Origin: DAOOVD01 sp035369845
GTDB lineage: Bacteria; Bacillota; Desulfotomaculia; Desulfotomaculales; Pelotomaculaceae
Direction: 5' to 3'
NCBI GenBank assembly: GCA_035369845.1
Contig: DAOOVD010000011.1
Location: 1-54,362, forward strand
DNA: 54,362 nt
The notes under the pieces were generated by a model. That model made no database searches. It was given only the letters and a program-made list of their open reading frames with translations, and was not told the DNA's origin. A program made the translations under genes and the position numbers. Numbering within the stretch: position 1 is the stretch's first letter; every line of letters starts with the position of its first letter. Shown here piece by piece: positions 8,128 through 16,090 of the stretch.

Positions 8128-9276
8128 CTACATGGCCCGCAAAAAAATTTCCGCCAAATCTTTTTCATCGGCGTCTCTGGGATTTGTGATCAGACAGGCG
8201 TCCTTGAGCGCGTTCTGACAGAGGTTGTTGATAAACGTTTCCTTCAATCCGATTTCAGCCAGCCCTTGCGCCAGCCCGATATCCTTGACAAGCAGGCGCA
8301 CCGCCTTAACCGCCTTTTCCGCCGCCATACGGGGACAGAGTCCCCTTACATCCTCGCCCAGGGCCTCCGCCACCCGTTTGTACTTGTCCGGGCAGGCAAT
8401 AAGGTTGTATTCCATAACGTGCGGCAAAATGCAGGCATTGGTTTCGCCGTGGTGCGTGTCCAGAAGCCCGTCCACCTGGTGAACCATGGCGTGAGTGGCG
8501 CCCAGGATGGCGTTGGAAAACGACAGCGCGGCCTGAAGGCTGGCCATGGCCATGTTGGTTTTGGCCTCCATATTGGTACAGCAGGCCACGGATTCCCTTA
8601 AATTCCGGGAAATTAACTTTATGGAGTTGATGGCGTGGACTTTGGTCAGCGGCGTTGCCGCCAGGGAAACATAAGACTCAATGGCGTGGCTGAGGGCGTC
8701 TATCCCGGTCGCCGCAGTAAGCCTGGCGCTCTTGGTCTGCAGTATCTCCGGATCCACTATGGCGATGTCGGGGACCAGGGACCTGGAAATGATGGTCATC
8801 TTCAGCCTCCGCTCCTTGTCCACCACGATGGCAAACTGGGTAACCTCCGAACCTGCGCCTGCGGTGGAAGGCGCCACAATCATCGGCGGAAGAGGCTTGC
8901 TCACCTTATTGATGCCCTCGTAATCATGAATGTTTCCGCCGTTGGTCGCCAGGATAGCGACAGCTTTGGCCACATCGGTGGGGCTCCCCCCGCCGATCGA
9001 CATCAAAGCGTCACAACCGGATTCCAGGTATTTTGTAAGCCCTTCGGCCACCTCAGAATCTTTCGGATTGCTGGTAAGGCTGGAGAAGACCTCGTACTGA
9101 AGGCCGGCGGCTTTCAAGTAACCCAGCGCTTTTTCCACCCAACCGGCATCAATCACCCCTCCGTCGCTCACCACAAAAACCTTGTTGGCGCCCAGCCGGA
9201 GCGCGCTCTCACCCACCTGGCTCAAGGCCCCCCTGCCGAAAATGATCTCCGGCGCTACATGCTTACAGATGTCCAT
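8128..9276 (-). CDS. Iron-containing (type III) alcohol dehydrogenase, second copy
   Basis: 382 residues. GGGSPTDVAKA is the NAD-binding loop; metal ligands are D193, H197, H262 and H276 within GIDALSHAIESY and ATHAMVHQVDGLLDTHHG. It is clearly diverged from the 388-residue copy at 3217-4383, so a recent duplication is unlikely. ATG follows GGAGG by 9 nt. A sigma-54 promoter lies at 9417-9431. The kinase starts 84 bp downstream, so this dehydrogenase may head a three-gene operon with the two-component system. Confidence 0.93.
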   Translation of the reverse strand: MDICKHVAPEIIFGRGALSQVGESALRLGANKVFVVSDGGVIDAGWVEKALGYLKAAGLQYEVFSSLTSNPKDSEVAEGLTKYLESGCDALMSIGGGSPTDVAKAVAILATNGGNIHDYEGINKVSKPLPPMIVAPSTAGAGSEVTQFAIVVDKERRLKMTIISRSLVPDIAIVDPEILQTKSARLTAATGIDALSHAIESYVSLAATPLTKVHAINSIKLISRNLRESVACCTNMEAKTNMAMASLQAALSFSNAILGATHAMVHQVDGLLDTHHGETNACILPHVMEYNLIACPDKYKRVAEALGEDVRGLCPRMAAEKAVKAVRLLVKDIGLAQGLAEIGLKETFINNLCQNALKDACLITNPRDADEKDLAEIFLRAM

Positions 9277-9416
9277 GAATAATTTCCTCCATTCCGGCCG
9301 CCCCCCACCGCAAACATATAGTATATTCCGCGGGGAGCCGTTCTCCGGTTCTGAATACTTTAACGCCCAATAGACAATAGTTCGTTAATTTAAAAATTTC
9401 ACAAATTATTATTTAT

Positions 9417-9431
9417 GCAATTATTGTTCCA
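9417..9431 (-). promoter_or_regulatory. Sigma-54 (-24/-12) promoter of the second alcohol dehydrogenase
   Basis: Minus-strand TGGAACAATAATTGC fits TGGCAC-N5-TTGC with one mismatch at the fourth base and exact spacing. Predicted start about 9405, leader about 129 nt. AAAGAACGTT (9466-9475) and AACGTTC (9495-9501) lie 35-70 bp upstream and may be activator sites. The 326-bp gap 9277-9602 holds this promoter and a terminator only. Confidence 0.75.
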
Positions 9432-9481
9432 TATCGGGACACCCCGGTCAAACATTTTTTTTGGCAAAGAACGTTTAACTT

Positions 9482-9511
9482 AAAAAAACCGCTTAACGTT
9501 CAAAGCGGTTT
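9482..9511 (-). terminator. Terminator after the second MoaD-like gene
   Basis: Minus-strand AAACCGCTTT / AAGCGGTTT hairpin with a GAACGTT loop followed by TTTT. It lies about 90 bp past the stop at 9603 and upstream of the alcohol dehydrogenase promoter. Confidence 0.7.
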
Positions 9512-9602
9512 AAAAAACATCCCCGGCACTCTTAACCGGAACTCCTCCACAGCACTCCGCCCGGTTATAAACAACCTGTCTTCAAGTCGGCGAAACCGCT
9601 GC

Positions 9603-9881
9603 TCATCCTTTTTTCATAAAACCCAACAGCACCCGGTACGGCCCCGGCGTGCCGGGCGGTACGAAGGCTACCCGGTCTCCGGGCTTAATCAGACAGTCCA
9701 GAGTGTTTGCCTTTCCGTTAACAAAAACAATTTCAACTCTTTCAGGAGGCACATTCAATTTGCCGGCAAGTTTATAAGCGCTTGTCTCTTCCCCTATTTC
9801 AACCGTTAATGGAAACGGCCATCCTCTTTCCTCAAAAAGCTTCTTCAAATCACCAAAGCCTCTTATTTCGATATTACCCAT
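9603..9881 (-). CDS. MoaD/ThiS-like beta-grasp protein with extended tail, no GG terminus
   Basis: 92 residues, ubiquitin-like. Recognisable parts are the VNGKANTL segment, LIKPGDRVAFVPPG, then an added tail TPGPYRVLLGFMKKG. The tail lacks the C-terminal diglycine needed for thiocarboxylation, so it is either processed after a glycine or not a sulfur donor. ATG behind GGGAG. Similar small proteins accompany AOR genes in related anaerobes, as far as I recall. A weak -24/-12 sequence is at 9965-9979. Role in tungstopterin assembly is inferred from neighbourhood only. Confidence 0.75.
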   Translation of the reverse strand: MGNIEIRGFGDLKKLFEERGWPFPLTVEIGEETSAYKLAGKLNVPPERVEIVFVNGKANTLDCLIKPGDRVAFVPPGTPGPYRVLLGFMKKG

Positions 9882-9964
9882 CTTTTTCTCCCATAATTTT
9901 TAAATCATCCTTTCATTTTGATAGCATCTTTATTTTTTGTGCCTTTCCTCTCTGTGTTAATAGT

Positions 9965-9979
9965 GCAAAATTTATACCC
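9965..9979 (-). promoter_or_regulatory. Weak -24/-12 candidate for the second MoaD-like gene
   Basis: Minus-strand GGGTATAAATTTTGC keeps GG and TTGC at correct spacing but misses the first T and two other consensus bases. AAAGAACGTT (10092-10101) lies 113 bp upstream, identical to a motif at 9466-9475. The 441-bp gap 9882-10322 shows no convincing gene; it also holds small hairpins such as CCTCAC/GTGAGG in the leader of the next gene. Confidence 0.35.
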
Positions 9980-10322
9980 GGAAGAGGCATCATGAATTTT
10001 TCAACCATGCCAAAAAAGCGCTGCAACGCAGTGTCTTTTTAAGAAGCCTGGCTCGCTTTGGAACAGTACGGAGGAGGATAAGTGTACTAAAAAAGAACGT
10101 TTCATTCAGGGGGACCGGTAAAAAAAATCCTTCCTCAAGTAAAAAAACGACACGGCTTTTTTATCCGGGACTTATTTACTTTTGACCGGCGCTGTGGTAT
10201 ATTTGCATTACCCTGAAGTTCATAGGTTCCGGCGTTAATCCTCCCCTCACTGCCCCTGTGAGGTCCGTTAATGCTAACCTTGAGGTCTACGGGTGTAAAA
10301 AAAGTGATGAGGAGGATTTTTA

Positions 10323-10631
10323 TTGTTCCAGGAAAGAACATTGACCTGCCGCGACTGCGGCCAAGATTTTGCTTTCACTGTTTCGGAGCAGCAGTTTTTC
10401 GCTGAAAAGGGTTTTACAAACGATCCGAGCCGCTGCCCGGAATGCCGCGCAGTCCGCAAACAGCGCCAGTCCAGAAACAGGTACGGCGGCGGCTACAGGC
10501 AGGAAAGACGCGAGGCATACCCCGCGGTGTGCGCTTCCTGCGGCCAGGAAACCACGGTGCCTTTCCAGCCGCGTGAAGACAAACCGGTATACTGCCAGGA
10601 TTGTTACAGAAGAAGAATCAGCAATTATTAA
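10323..10631 (+). CDS. Small zinc-ribbon protein with two ribbon modules
   Basis: 102 residues, TTG start 7 nt behind ATGAGGAGG (10308-10315). The N-terminal ribbon has CRDCG ... CPECR, the C-terminal one CASCG ... CQDCY, joined by an Arg/Gln/Gly-rich linker. This is a common bacterial family of zinc-ribbon proteins with unknown function, perhaps nucleic-acid binding given the basic linker. It is monocistronic with its own terminator. Confidence 0.85.
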   Translation: MFQERTLTCRDCGQDFAFTVSEQQFFAEKGFTNDPSRCPECRAVRKQRQSRNRYGGGYRQERREAYPAVCASCGQETTVPFQPREDKPVYCQDCYRRRISNY

Positions 10632-10636
10632 AAACA

Positions 10637-10659
10637 CGCCCCGTTTACACAACGGGGCG
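10637..10659 (+). terminator. Terminator after the zinc-ribbon gene
   Basis: CGCCCCGTT / AACGGGGCG, 9-bp perfect stem with TACAC loop, 6 bp past the stop. The downstream tract CTGTTGTTG is only moderately T-rich. Confidence 0.6.
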
Positions 10660-10675
10660 CTGTTGTTGACAAAGC

Positions 10676-10721
10676 GCCCTTGAGGTTCCTTCAACCTCAA
10701 GGGCCCGGACAGTTTGTCCGG
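10676..10721. repeat. Double hairpin related to a repeat at 21.4 kb
   Basis: GCCCTTGAGGTT / AACCTCAAGGGC is a perfect 12-bp stem, immediately followed by CCGGACA-GTT-TGTCCGG. Part of it (TCCTTCAACCTCAAGG then CGGACA...TGTCCG) recurs in inverted orientation at about 21408-21443. It lies between convergent genes and may end transcription of the deoxyribonucleotidase gene, but no T-run is present. Confidence 0.6.
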
Positions 10722-10763
10722 AGTCCGCACGTCTTTGCCGGCCCGGGCCGGATACCGACCCCT

Positions 10764-11357
10764 TTAGCCCGGCATCCTGCCGGGTGCGGCCGGTACCAGC
10801 TTATGCGACTCGGCCACAATGGCGCGGTAAATTTCTTCCCAGGCACGCTTGCGGTAGACCAGGCCCGGCAGTTCGCCCTGATTGTACGGCGCGTCCATGA
10901 GCAGCACCGGCACCCCGGCGGAACTTACCTCTATGCCGATTTCGAGGGTGTCTTCCACCAGCACGTTCAAATTTCGTTCCAGGCAGGCCTCTCTTTTGTC
11001 ATGGCTGCCCAGGAGAACAAGCTCGTCGAATATAAACCCGTGTCTTTCCAGCCACTCACGGGTCTCCGGCTCGTACCTCCCTTCCCTGGCCGTAACAATG
11101 TAAATATCATGGTTTTGCTTGATTCTCCCGAGATAATGGGGGGCGCCCGCGACCGGCGTGGGAGCCGACATCAGGTATTTTCCCCTGATGTCCAGGAAGG
11201 TGTTGAGTTCACCGGGAGTAATGTCATATGTCCTGCAAATATCAAAAAGCTTAATTTCTTCAACCCGTTTGTTCTGTTTGAAAAAACGGTTCAGTTCGCT
11301 TACCCAGAGGGGCAGGCTGTCGGCCAGGACTCCGTCTATATCTACGCCAATACGCAC
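10764..11357 (-). CDS. HAD-superfamily 5'(3')-deoxyribonucleotidase-like protein
   Basis: 197 residues from a GTG (11355-11357) 6 nt behind GGAGG; the longer open frame upstream has no start signal and lacks family features. Motif I is DIDGVLADS, motif II lies in IYIVTAREGRYEP, and the C-terminal VLVEDTLEIG supplies the acidic motif. This is the NT5C / YqfW type of haloacid dehalogenase phosphatase that removes phosphate from (deoxy)nucleotides or related substrates. Adjacent to, but separately signalled from, the SleB-like gene. Confidence 0.8.
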   Translation of the reverse strand: MRIGVDIDGVLADSLPLWVSELNRFFKQNKRVEEIKLFDICRTYDITPGELNTFLDIRGKYLMSAPTPVAGAPHYLGRIKQNHDIYIVTAREGRYEPETREWLERHGFIFDELVLLGSHDKREACLERNLNVLVEDTLEIGIEVSSAGVPVLLMDAPYNQGELPGLVYRKRAWEEIYRAIVAESHKLVPAAPGRMPG

Positions 11358-11449
11358 ATCTTTCCTCCGTTCGACAACAATTGACCTTCTACCATTATAT
11401 TCTCTTCCCGCAAACGGATTCCTTCCCGCGCCGGCCCGCGGCGGAAAAA

Positions 11450-12256
11450 TCAATAGGCAAAAACAAAATTGCCGATGACTTTGCTCAAAGGCCGGGCCAG
11501 AAGCCACGGGTTGTCAACGGAGGTCGCGAAGAAATACAGCGCTCCGTTTGAAGGGTCGTTGCCGCTTAAGGCGTCTTTGGCCGCCTGTACGGACTGGCCG
11601 CTGGCCGGCCGGTTTATCCAGCCGTTCATTACCGGCTCGAACTGGTAGGTGCCGTCGCCGTACTGGTAAATTACATCTTTTATGGTATCGGGAAAATCCG
11701 GGCTGGCGATCCTGTTCAAAACAACGGCGCCGACCGCAACCTTGCCCTCGTAAGGTTCCGCGTCCGCCTCGGCGGTAATGAGCCTTGCCAGGAGGTCTAC
11801 TTCTGCAGCGGAGGGTCTCCTGAAAATCCCGCCCCTGCTCGTTTCAGGAGCGGGCTGCGCTGCTGAAGCCGCGCCGGCGGGCGCCGGTAAGGCCAGAACC
11901 ATGCCGGGGTGAATCAAGGAGTTGTTCAAGTTGTTGGCCGACATGATCTCCCAGTACTCCAGGCCGTGCTTCTTACCTATGGAGTAAAGGGTATCGCCAG
12001 CCTGGACGGTGTAAAAAGTGTTTTTTTCACTTCCGCCGCTTTCCGGAATGATCAGCCGCCGGCCGGGATAAATGAGGGAATCCGTCAAGCCGTTCGCCTT
12101 CATAAGCGAATCGAGGGAAACGCCATAGCTGCGGCTTACGGTGTAGAGGCTTTCTCCGCGGGATACAGTGTGGACGGCCGCCTGCGCCGATGCGGGCAAA
12201 AAAAACATCAGCGCCACAACAAAAAAGCCCATGAATACACGGGTAACAAGAAACAT
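11450..12256 (-). CDS. Secreted LysM cell-wall hydrolase of the SleB (Hydrolase_2) type
   Basis: 268 residues from ATG 12254-12256, behind GGGAGGG; upstream in-frame residues are riboswitch sequence. A signal peptide (cut near PASAQA-AVHTV) precedes two LysM domains (HTVSRGESLYTVSRSYGVS and YTVQAGDTLYSIGKKHGLE) that bind peptidoglycan. The C-terminal domain (about 150-268) has ARLITAEADAEPYEGKVAVG with the probable catalytic Glu, as in the cortex-lytic enzyme SleB and CwlJ-like hydrolases. It acts outside the cell on peptidoglycan or spore cortex. Expression is under the c-di-AMP riboswitch just upstream, a known pattern for wall hydrolases. Confidence 0.9.
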   Translation of the reverse strand: MFLVTRVFMGFFVVALMFFLPASAQAAVHTVSRGESLYTVSRSYGVSLDSLMKANGLTDSLIYPGRRLIIPESGGSEKNTFYTVQAGDTLYSIGKKHGLEYWEIMSANNLNNSLIHPGMVLALPAPAGAASAAQPAPETSRGGIFRRPSAAEVDLLARLITAEADAEPYEGKVAVGAVVLNRIASPDFPDTIKDVIYQYGDGTYQFEPVMNGWINRPASGQSVQAAKDALSGNDPSNGALYFFATSVDNPWLLARPLSKVIGNFVFAY

Positions 12257-12260
12257 ATAA

Positions 12261-12472
12261 TCCCTCCCGAGGCCTCCGAGGTTAGCTGAAGGGTTCGGGT
12301 CAGAGGGCAACCCTACCTTGTGGGATGTGGAATGTGGGAGGTTGGAGGCTTTTTGAGAGGTGCGATGCCCACTTCTCAATTCGCTTCTCACTTCTCACGT
12401 CTCACTTCTTAAAAAGGATTCACCCCAAAAGATTTTGTCCCCCGTACCCCGGAAACACCGGGGATTCGGCCA
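12261..12472 (-). promoter_or_regulatory. c-di-AMP (ydaO-type) riboswitch of the wall hydrolase gene
   Basis: Both conserved halves are present on the minus strand. The 5' half (12472 down to about 12412) has GGCCGAATCC, GGGGTACGGGGGA and TTTTGGGGTGAATCC. The 3' half (about 12325 to 12271) has GTAGGGTTGCCC, CTGACCCGAACCC and TCAGCTAACCTCGGAGGC. GGCC at both ends closes P1. Between them is an unusually long peripheral arm of about 90 nt. The ribosome binding site GGGAGGG follows P1 by only 2-3 nt and no terminator fits, so translational control is likely. Confidence 0.9.
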
Positions 12473-12549
12473 TTTTTCTACAATTATACAAGCTTCCCGT
12501 TTGTTTGACAATAACACAAATATTTACAGCACCGGATCACCAAAAAAGT

Positions 12550-12571
12550 AAACCCCCTTGCGGGGGTGTTT
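12550..12571 (-). terminator. Terminator of the coiled-coil zinc-ribbon gene
   Basis: Minus-strand AAACACCCCCGCAAGGGGGTTT hairpin followed by ACTTTTTT, overlapping the stop region of the gene at 12571. Confidence 0.85.
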
Positions 12572-12954
12572 TACTCGGCATCCGGAACAAGCCTGGTTCC
12601 GCAGTTGAAGCAATATTTTGCGCTGTAGGGCATTTCCATCTGGCATTTGGCGCAGACGGGCGGTTTCGGGTGGAGCTTGTCAATCTGCTCTTGATAGCCG
12701 GCAATGTCTTTCTCGAGATCCTTAGTGCTCTTGAGAAGGCGCTCAATCTCTTCTTCGAGCCCGCTTTCCCCCTTATGCTGCAAGTAAACCAGGTTGCCCA
12801 GGGCGGAAATATTGTTTTCCATTTCTTTTTCCAGCTTGGACATTTCAAATTTAAGCCTGGCGGTTTCAACCAGGTCGCTGGACTTTTTGCCGAGCGTCTT
12901 CGCGCCTTCACTGACGGCCTTGGCGCTTTCGCTTACCTTCTTTAAGATCTCCAT
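12571..12954 (-). CDS. Coiled-coil protein with C-terminal zinc ribbon
   Basis: 127 residues. A charged helical stretch (about 30-90), rich in Lys/Glu heptads, precedes CAKCQMEMPYSAKYCFNCGTRL, a CXXC...CXXC zinc ribbon. No signal peptide or membrane segment. The pattern (helical N-part, single ribbon at the end) is common in Firmicutes; function unknown. It is transcribed alone, judging by its own terminator and the gap upstream. Confidence 0.8.
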   Translation of the reverse strand: MEILKKVSESAKAVSEGAKTLGKKSSDLVETARLKFEMSKLEKEMENNISALGNLVYLQHKGESGLEEEIERLLKSTKDLEKDIAGYQEQIDKLHPKPPVCAKCQMEMPYSAKYCFNCGTRLVPDAE

Positions 12955-13056
12955 ACATCTCCCCCCCTTTTAATTTATTTTATGAATCTACGTAATTATA
13001 TATACTATTCAATAAAACGGCCCAAAACTCCTCTTTCCAAAGGCAGGAAAGCGGAC

Positions 13057-13500
13057 TCACCGGGTTCTGTCCAGTTGCTCCCGGTAGCTGTCCAGTTCGC
13101 GGTTGACAGCGGCGTCGGCCAGCTTGTTCTCCTCCCTGGGAATATGTTTCAGGGTCAGCTTCAAGCCGGGCGTATTGGCCAGGTTCTTCCACACCCGTTC
13201 GGCAATTTCCCTCAAAGCCGGCTCTTTTATCCTGTACTGCCTGTTGAACTGGCGCACCACCAGTTCGCTGTCCGCCCTTACCTCCGCCTCCAGCCTGCCG
13301 TAACGGCCCGCCAGGTGGGCAAGCGCCGCAACCGCTCCCTCGAGGGAACTCCATTCGGCAAAATTATTGGTGAGACGCGGCCCGAGAAATTTGCTTTTGG
13401 CGGCAATCACCTTCCCCCCGCCGTCGGTGATGATCATGGCCGCGGCGGCGGGACCGGGATTGCCGCGGCTGCCTCCGTCAATATTTACAAAAACCTTCAA
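13057..13500 (-). CDS. RNase H-like (reverse-transcriptase-like RNase HI fold) protein
   Basis: 147 residues from TTG (13498-13500) 7 nt behind AGGGGAG. The DEDD residues of RNase HI are seen in NIDGGSRGNPGP, the NNFAEWSSLEGAV Glu, ADSELVV, and the C-terminal REENKLADAAVNRE Asp. It likely cleaves RNA in RNA-DNA hybrids. It lacks the N-terminal hybrid-binding domain of some homologues. Confidence 0.88.
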   Translation of the reverse strand: MKVFVNIDGGSRGNPGPAAAAMIITDGGGKVIAAKSKFLGPRLTNNFAEWSSLEGAVAALAHLAGRYGRLEAEVRADSELVVRQFNRQYRIKEPALREIAERVWKNLANTPGLKLTLKHIPREENKLADAAVNRELDSYREQLDRTR

Positions 13501-13626
13501 AAAACAACTCCCCTGACAATATTGCGTTTTCGCTTTGCCTGTCGAAGGTATTATAGTATCATATAAAGCTATTGTCAAAGGTTTTGCTATTTATTACCAG
13601 TAGTTGCTGAAAAAATTTGAGCTCGC

Positions 13627-13652
13627 AAAAACAACCGGCGCAAAGCCGGTTG
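13627..13652 (-). terminator. Terminator of the SLH protein gene
   Basis: Minus-strand CAACCGGC-TTTGC-GCCGGTTG followed by TTTTT, about 45 bp past the SLH stop. Confidence 0.85.
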
Positions 13653-13698
13653 CCGTCATAATCTAAACTGTCATATTCCCCTCTGAAGTCTAACAGGC

Positions 13699-14763
13699 TT
13701 ACTGTTCAGTATCACCGGTGCTTTGGCCGGACTCACCTGTTTGCGTGCCTGTATTTTCACCAGCTTGAGTGTCGCTGCCCGTTTGCGTATTGTCACCTGC
13801 CTGGCTATTACTACCGCTGGTCTCGTCGTTTTCCCCGGTTTCAGTGTTCGGATCGGCGCCGGTATCTGTTTCTCCAGGCTGGGTTTCTCCAGTCTCATTG
13901 TTTTCGCCGTCCTCCACCGGCTCAGAAACCAGCTTTTCCATAATTACCGCAAGTTCAGCCCTGGTAATGGCGCTGTTAGGATTAAACCAGCCTTCGGGAG
14001 AACCATTGATTATCCCTTCTTGATAAAGAGCCAGGATGTAGCCGATGTCTTCCTGCGATATCAGTATGCCGTCTTTAAAAGGTGCGTTTGTTGCATCTGC
14101 GGGCTGCAACCCCAAGGCTTTGGCAACCATCACCGCTGCCTGGGCTCTGTTTACCTGGACCTGGGAATGGAAACGGTTTAAATTGATAACGCCCAGCATG
14201 ACCGCTTTTTCAACTGCTTCCTTTGCCCATTGGGGAGTGTCGCTGAGATTTGCTTCTGTATTTGCTGGTGCCGTGCCGCCGTCCGTTTGCCCCTCCGGGT
14301 TTGTGCCGCTGTTTATTTCGTCTTCTGTTTCGTCAGGTATTATTCTCATGACCAGAGCAACGGCTTCCGCTTGAGTCACCGGATCATCGGGCCTGAAGGT
14401 ACCGTCTCCGTACCCCTTGAACAGTTCTACAACAGACATTCTTTGAATGGCCGATTCTGCCCAGTGTCCTTTAACGTCGGTAAACTTACAGTCCGCAATT
14501 TGTCCTTCTTTCATGCCGCCATTACGGGAACTCAGTTTTTGTTTGAACCCGGCAAGCGCTTTTCCGCCAGCAGATTTATCACTCCCTGCCGCAGATTTGG
14601 ATATGATTCCCGAGTTGGCAGTCTTGCCGCCCCCGGCAGACAAGCCGGCCTTTTTTCCCGTTGAACTTCTTTTTTCGCCGCCGCCGCCCTTGGCAAGCGC
14701 CGGGCCCGCAGATAGAGCCAATACCAGTGCAAGTGAGATTAAAAGTGAAACTGCTTTCTTTAT
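13699..14763 (-). CDS. Secreted S-layer homology (SLH) protein with acidic low-complexity tail
   Basis: About 354 residues if it begins at AUA 14761-14763. The signal peptide KKAVSLLISLALVLALSAGPALA is complete only with that start, which lies 7-8 nt behind GGGAGGG; no ATG, GTG or TTG is in frame before the TTG at 14721, which would cut the signal peptide in half. Three SLH repeats follow: FTDVKGHWAESAIQRM..., a degenerate PQWAKEAVEKAVMLGV..., and EDIGYILALYQEGIINGSP.... SLH domains bind pyruvylated secondary wall polymer. The last ~75 residues are Thr/Gly/Glu/Asn/Gln repeats. A promoter is at 14824-14852. Confidence 0.85.
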   Translation of the reverse strand: MKKAVSLLISLALVLALSAGPALAKGGGGEKRSSTGKKAGLSAGGGKTANSGIISKSAAGSDKSAGGKALAGFKQKLSSRNGGMKEGQIADCKFTDVKGHWAESAIQRMSVVELFKGYGDGTFRPDDPVTQAEAVALVMRIIPDETEDEINSGTNPEGQTDGGTAPANTEANLSDTPQWAKEAVEKAVMLGVINLNRFHSQVQVNRAQAAVMVAKALGLQPADATNAPFKDGILISQEDIGYILALYQEGIINGSPEGWFNPNSAITRAELAVIMEKLVSEPVEDGENNETGETQPGETDTGADPNTETGENDETSGSNSQAGDNTQTGSDTQAGENTGTQTGESGQSTGDTEQ

Positions 14764-14823
14764 CGCCTTTCCCTCCCTATACGTGTTATTCTCATTTTAC
14801 GAGCCTTGAATATTCATTTGGAG

Positions 14824-14859
14824 GGTATACTTTTCCCATTTTCATAGGACAAAAGTCCC
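14824..14859 (-). promoter_or_regulatory. Sigma-A promoter of the SLH gene with inverted-repeat operator
   Basis: Minus-strand TTGTCC (14847-14852) and TATACC (14824-14829), 17-bp spacer. GGAC-AAAA-GTCC (14847-14858) overlaps the -35 box and matches the palindrome next to the promoter at 219-263. The rest of the gap 14853-15079 shows no gene that I can support. Confidence 0.5.
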
Positions 14860-15079
14860 TTTACCAGACCTTGAAAGACGCGTTCAATTCTCCAGGCTCC
14901 CGGTACCGTCTTCTAATCGTATCGTGTATTCCGTCTCGCGGAAAAGATTCTCTGGAGGTCTTCTCCGGGAATTTGAGCCGTCCTTATTAAAATAAATTAG
15001 CCATGTTAAATTATTCTAAAAAGCAGGAAATTAATGGTTTTTGCAGAATAAACTGCTAAAAGAAGATTGGAGAAAAAAT

Positions 15080-15880
15080 ATGAATGTAATTCAAAAAATT
15101 AAAATTGAAATATTAGCCTTGACCATTAGTGTATTTATTAAAAGCGTGCTGGGTTCTATTATCACTACCAGTACTATAATTGTAGCATACCAATTATTAT
15201 TGAATCACTATATTTTCCTCGCGCCTTATCGATGGTACTTTTACACATTGGCAGTTGCTATTAGCATTTGGTCTTTTATATTTATTCGAGACAGATTTTT
15301 TTATCGACCAGTGTTTCCCAGATTATATCCAGATTACAGAATTTTAGAAAAAGATATTCTTTATGAGTATAAAGACAGAATGCATATGATATATAGAAAG
15401 AGGTTAAAACTAAAGGCATTAAAAGATAACCTTAAAAGCTTTGATCACAGATATCGCTGGACTGGTAAAGGTACTATTAAGGTTCACTTAAGTCACCCAA
15501 AACAGAAATATATTGAAACTTTCCAAAAAGGATTGTTCCAGTATTATTCAGTATTGTTTGAAAGGACATTAAAAAAGAAGGAAACATTTGATTTAGAAAT
15601 AATTTTTGAGCTTGAAGATATAGAAGGGAAGGCCAGAACTTTTTTATCCACCCTGATAGAAGAGCCTACAGATTATTTATCTTTAAAAGTAAAATTACCG
15701 TATAGTTTTAAAATAAACGAAGCTGTATACGAAATATGTACTCACATGGGCGCTAAAAACCCTATTGACACAAATAATATACCTTTTATAAACGGAGTAG
15801 CCGAATTAGAAATTTACAAACCAAAACTTCTTTACTATTATGAAATTTCATGGCCAGACACCCCGTCAAAAATAAATTAA
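15080..15880 (+). CDS. Hypothetical two-TM membrane protein, AT-rich
   Basis: 266 residues from ATG 15080 behind TTGGAG. Two membrane helices near the N-terminus (about 10-38 and 48-72), then a Lys/Tyr-rich cytosolic part of about 190 residues with no motif I recognise. Base composition and codon use (A/T-ending codons) differ sharply from the GC-richer neighbours, so it is probably acquired. It begins an AT-rich islet reaching to the tRNA-Thr gene. A defence or mobile-element role is possible but unsupported. Confidence 0.7.
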   Translation: MNVIQKIKIEILALTISVFIKSVLGSIITTSTIIVAYQLLLNHYIFLAPYRWYFYTLAVAISIWSFIFIRDRFFYRPVFPRLYPDYRILEKDILYEYKDRMHMIYRKRLKLKALKDNLKSFDHRYRWTGKGTIKVHLSHPKQKYIETFQKGLFQYYSVLFERTLKKKETFDLEIIFELEDIEGKARTFLSTLIEEPTDYLSLKVKLPYSFKINEAVYEICTHMGAKNPIDTNNIPFINGVAELEIYKPKLLYYYEISWPDTPSKIN

Positions 15881-16042
15881 AAAATTCTGAAAAATGGATT
15901 TTTCTATTCTTTTGGGTTATACTATAAACTAAAGCTTGTCCGCCAATTATATGTTTAAGAACAAAAATTAAACGGTTTCATATTATAAATTAAAAAAGGG
16001 GGAACTAGGGGTTTGGGTGATTAAGATCTGCCACGAGAAAAC

Positions 16043-16090
16043 AATAAAAATAAGGGGGATGTCCCAAACGGCATCGTCCTTATTTTATTT
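16043..16090. terminator. Bidirectional terminator-like hairpin
   Basis: ATAAGG-GGGAT ... ATCGT-CCTTAT forms an imperfect stem flanked by A-rich and T-rich tracts (AATAAAA before, TTATTTT after). It could end the transcript of the two-TM gene at 15080-15880, 160 bp upstream. Confidence 0.5.

Noticed and set aside
10155..10322. TTGACC and TATATT before the zinc-ribbon gene as a sigma-A promoter
   Set aside because: Spacing is only 10 bp; no proper -35/-10 pair found.
11358..11507. N-terminal extension of the deoxyribonucleotidase frame
   Set aside because: The GTG at 11357 has GGAGG at the right distance and directly precedes the HAD motif; the extension overlaps the hydrolase 3' end.
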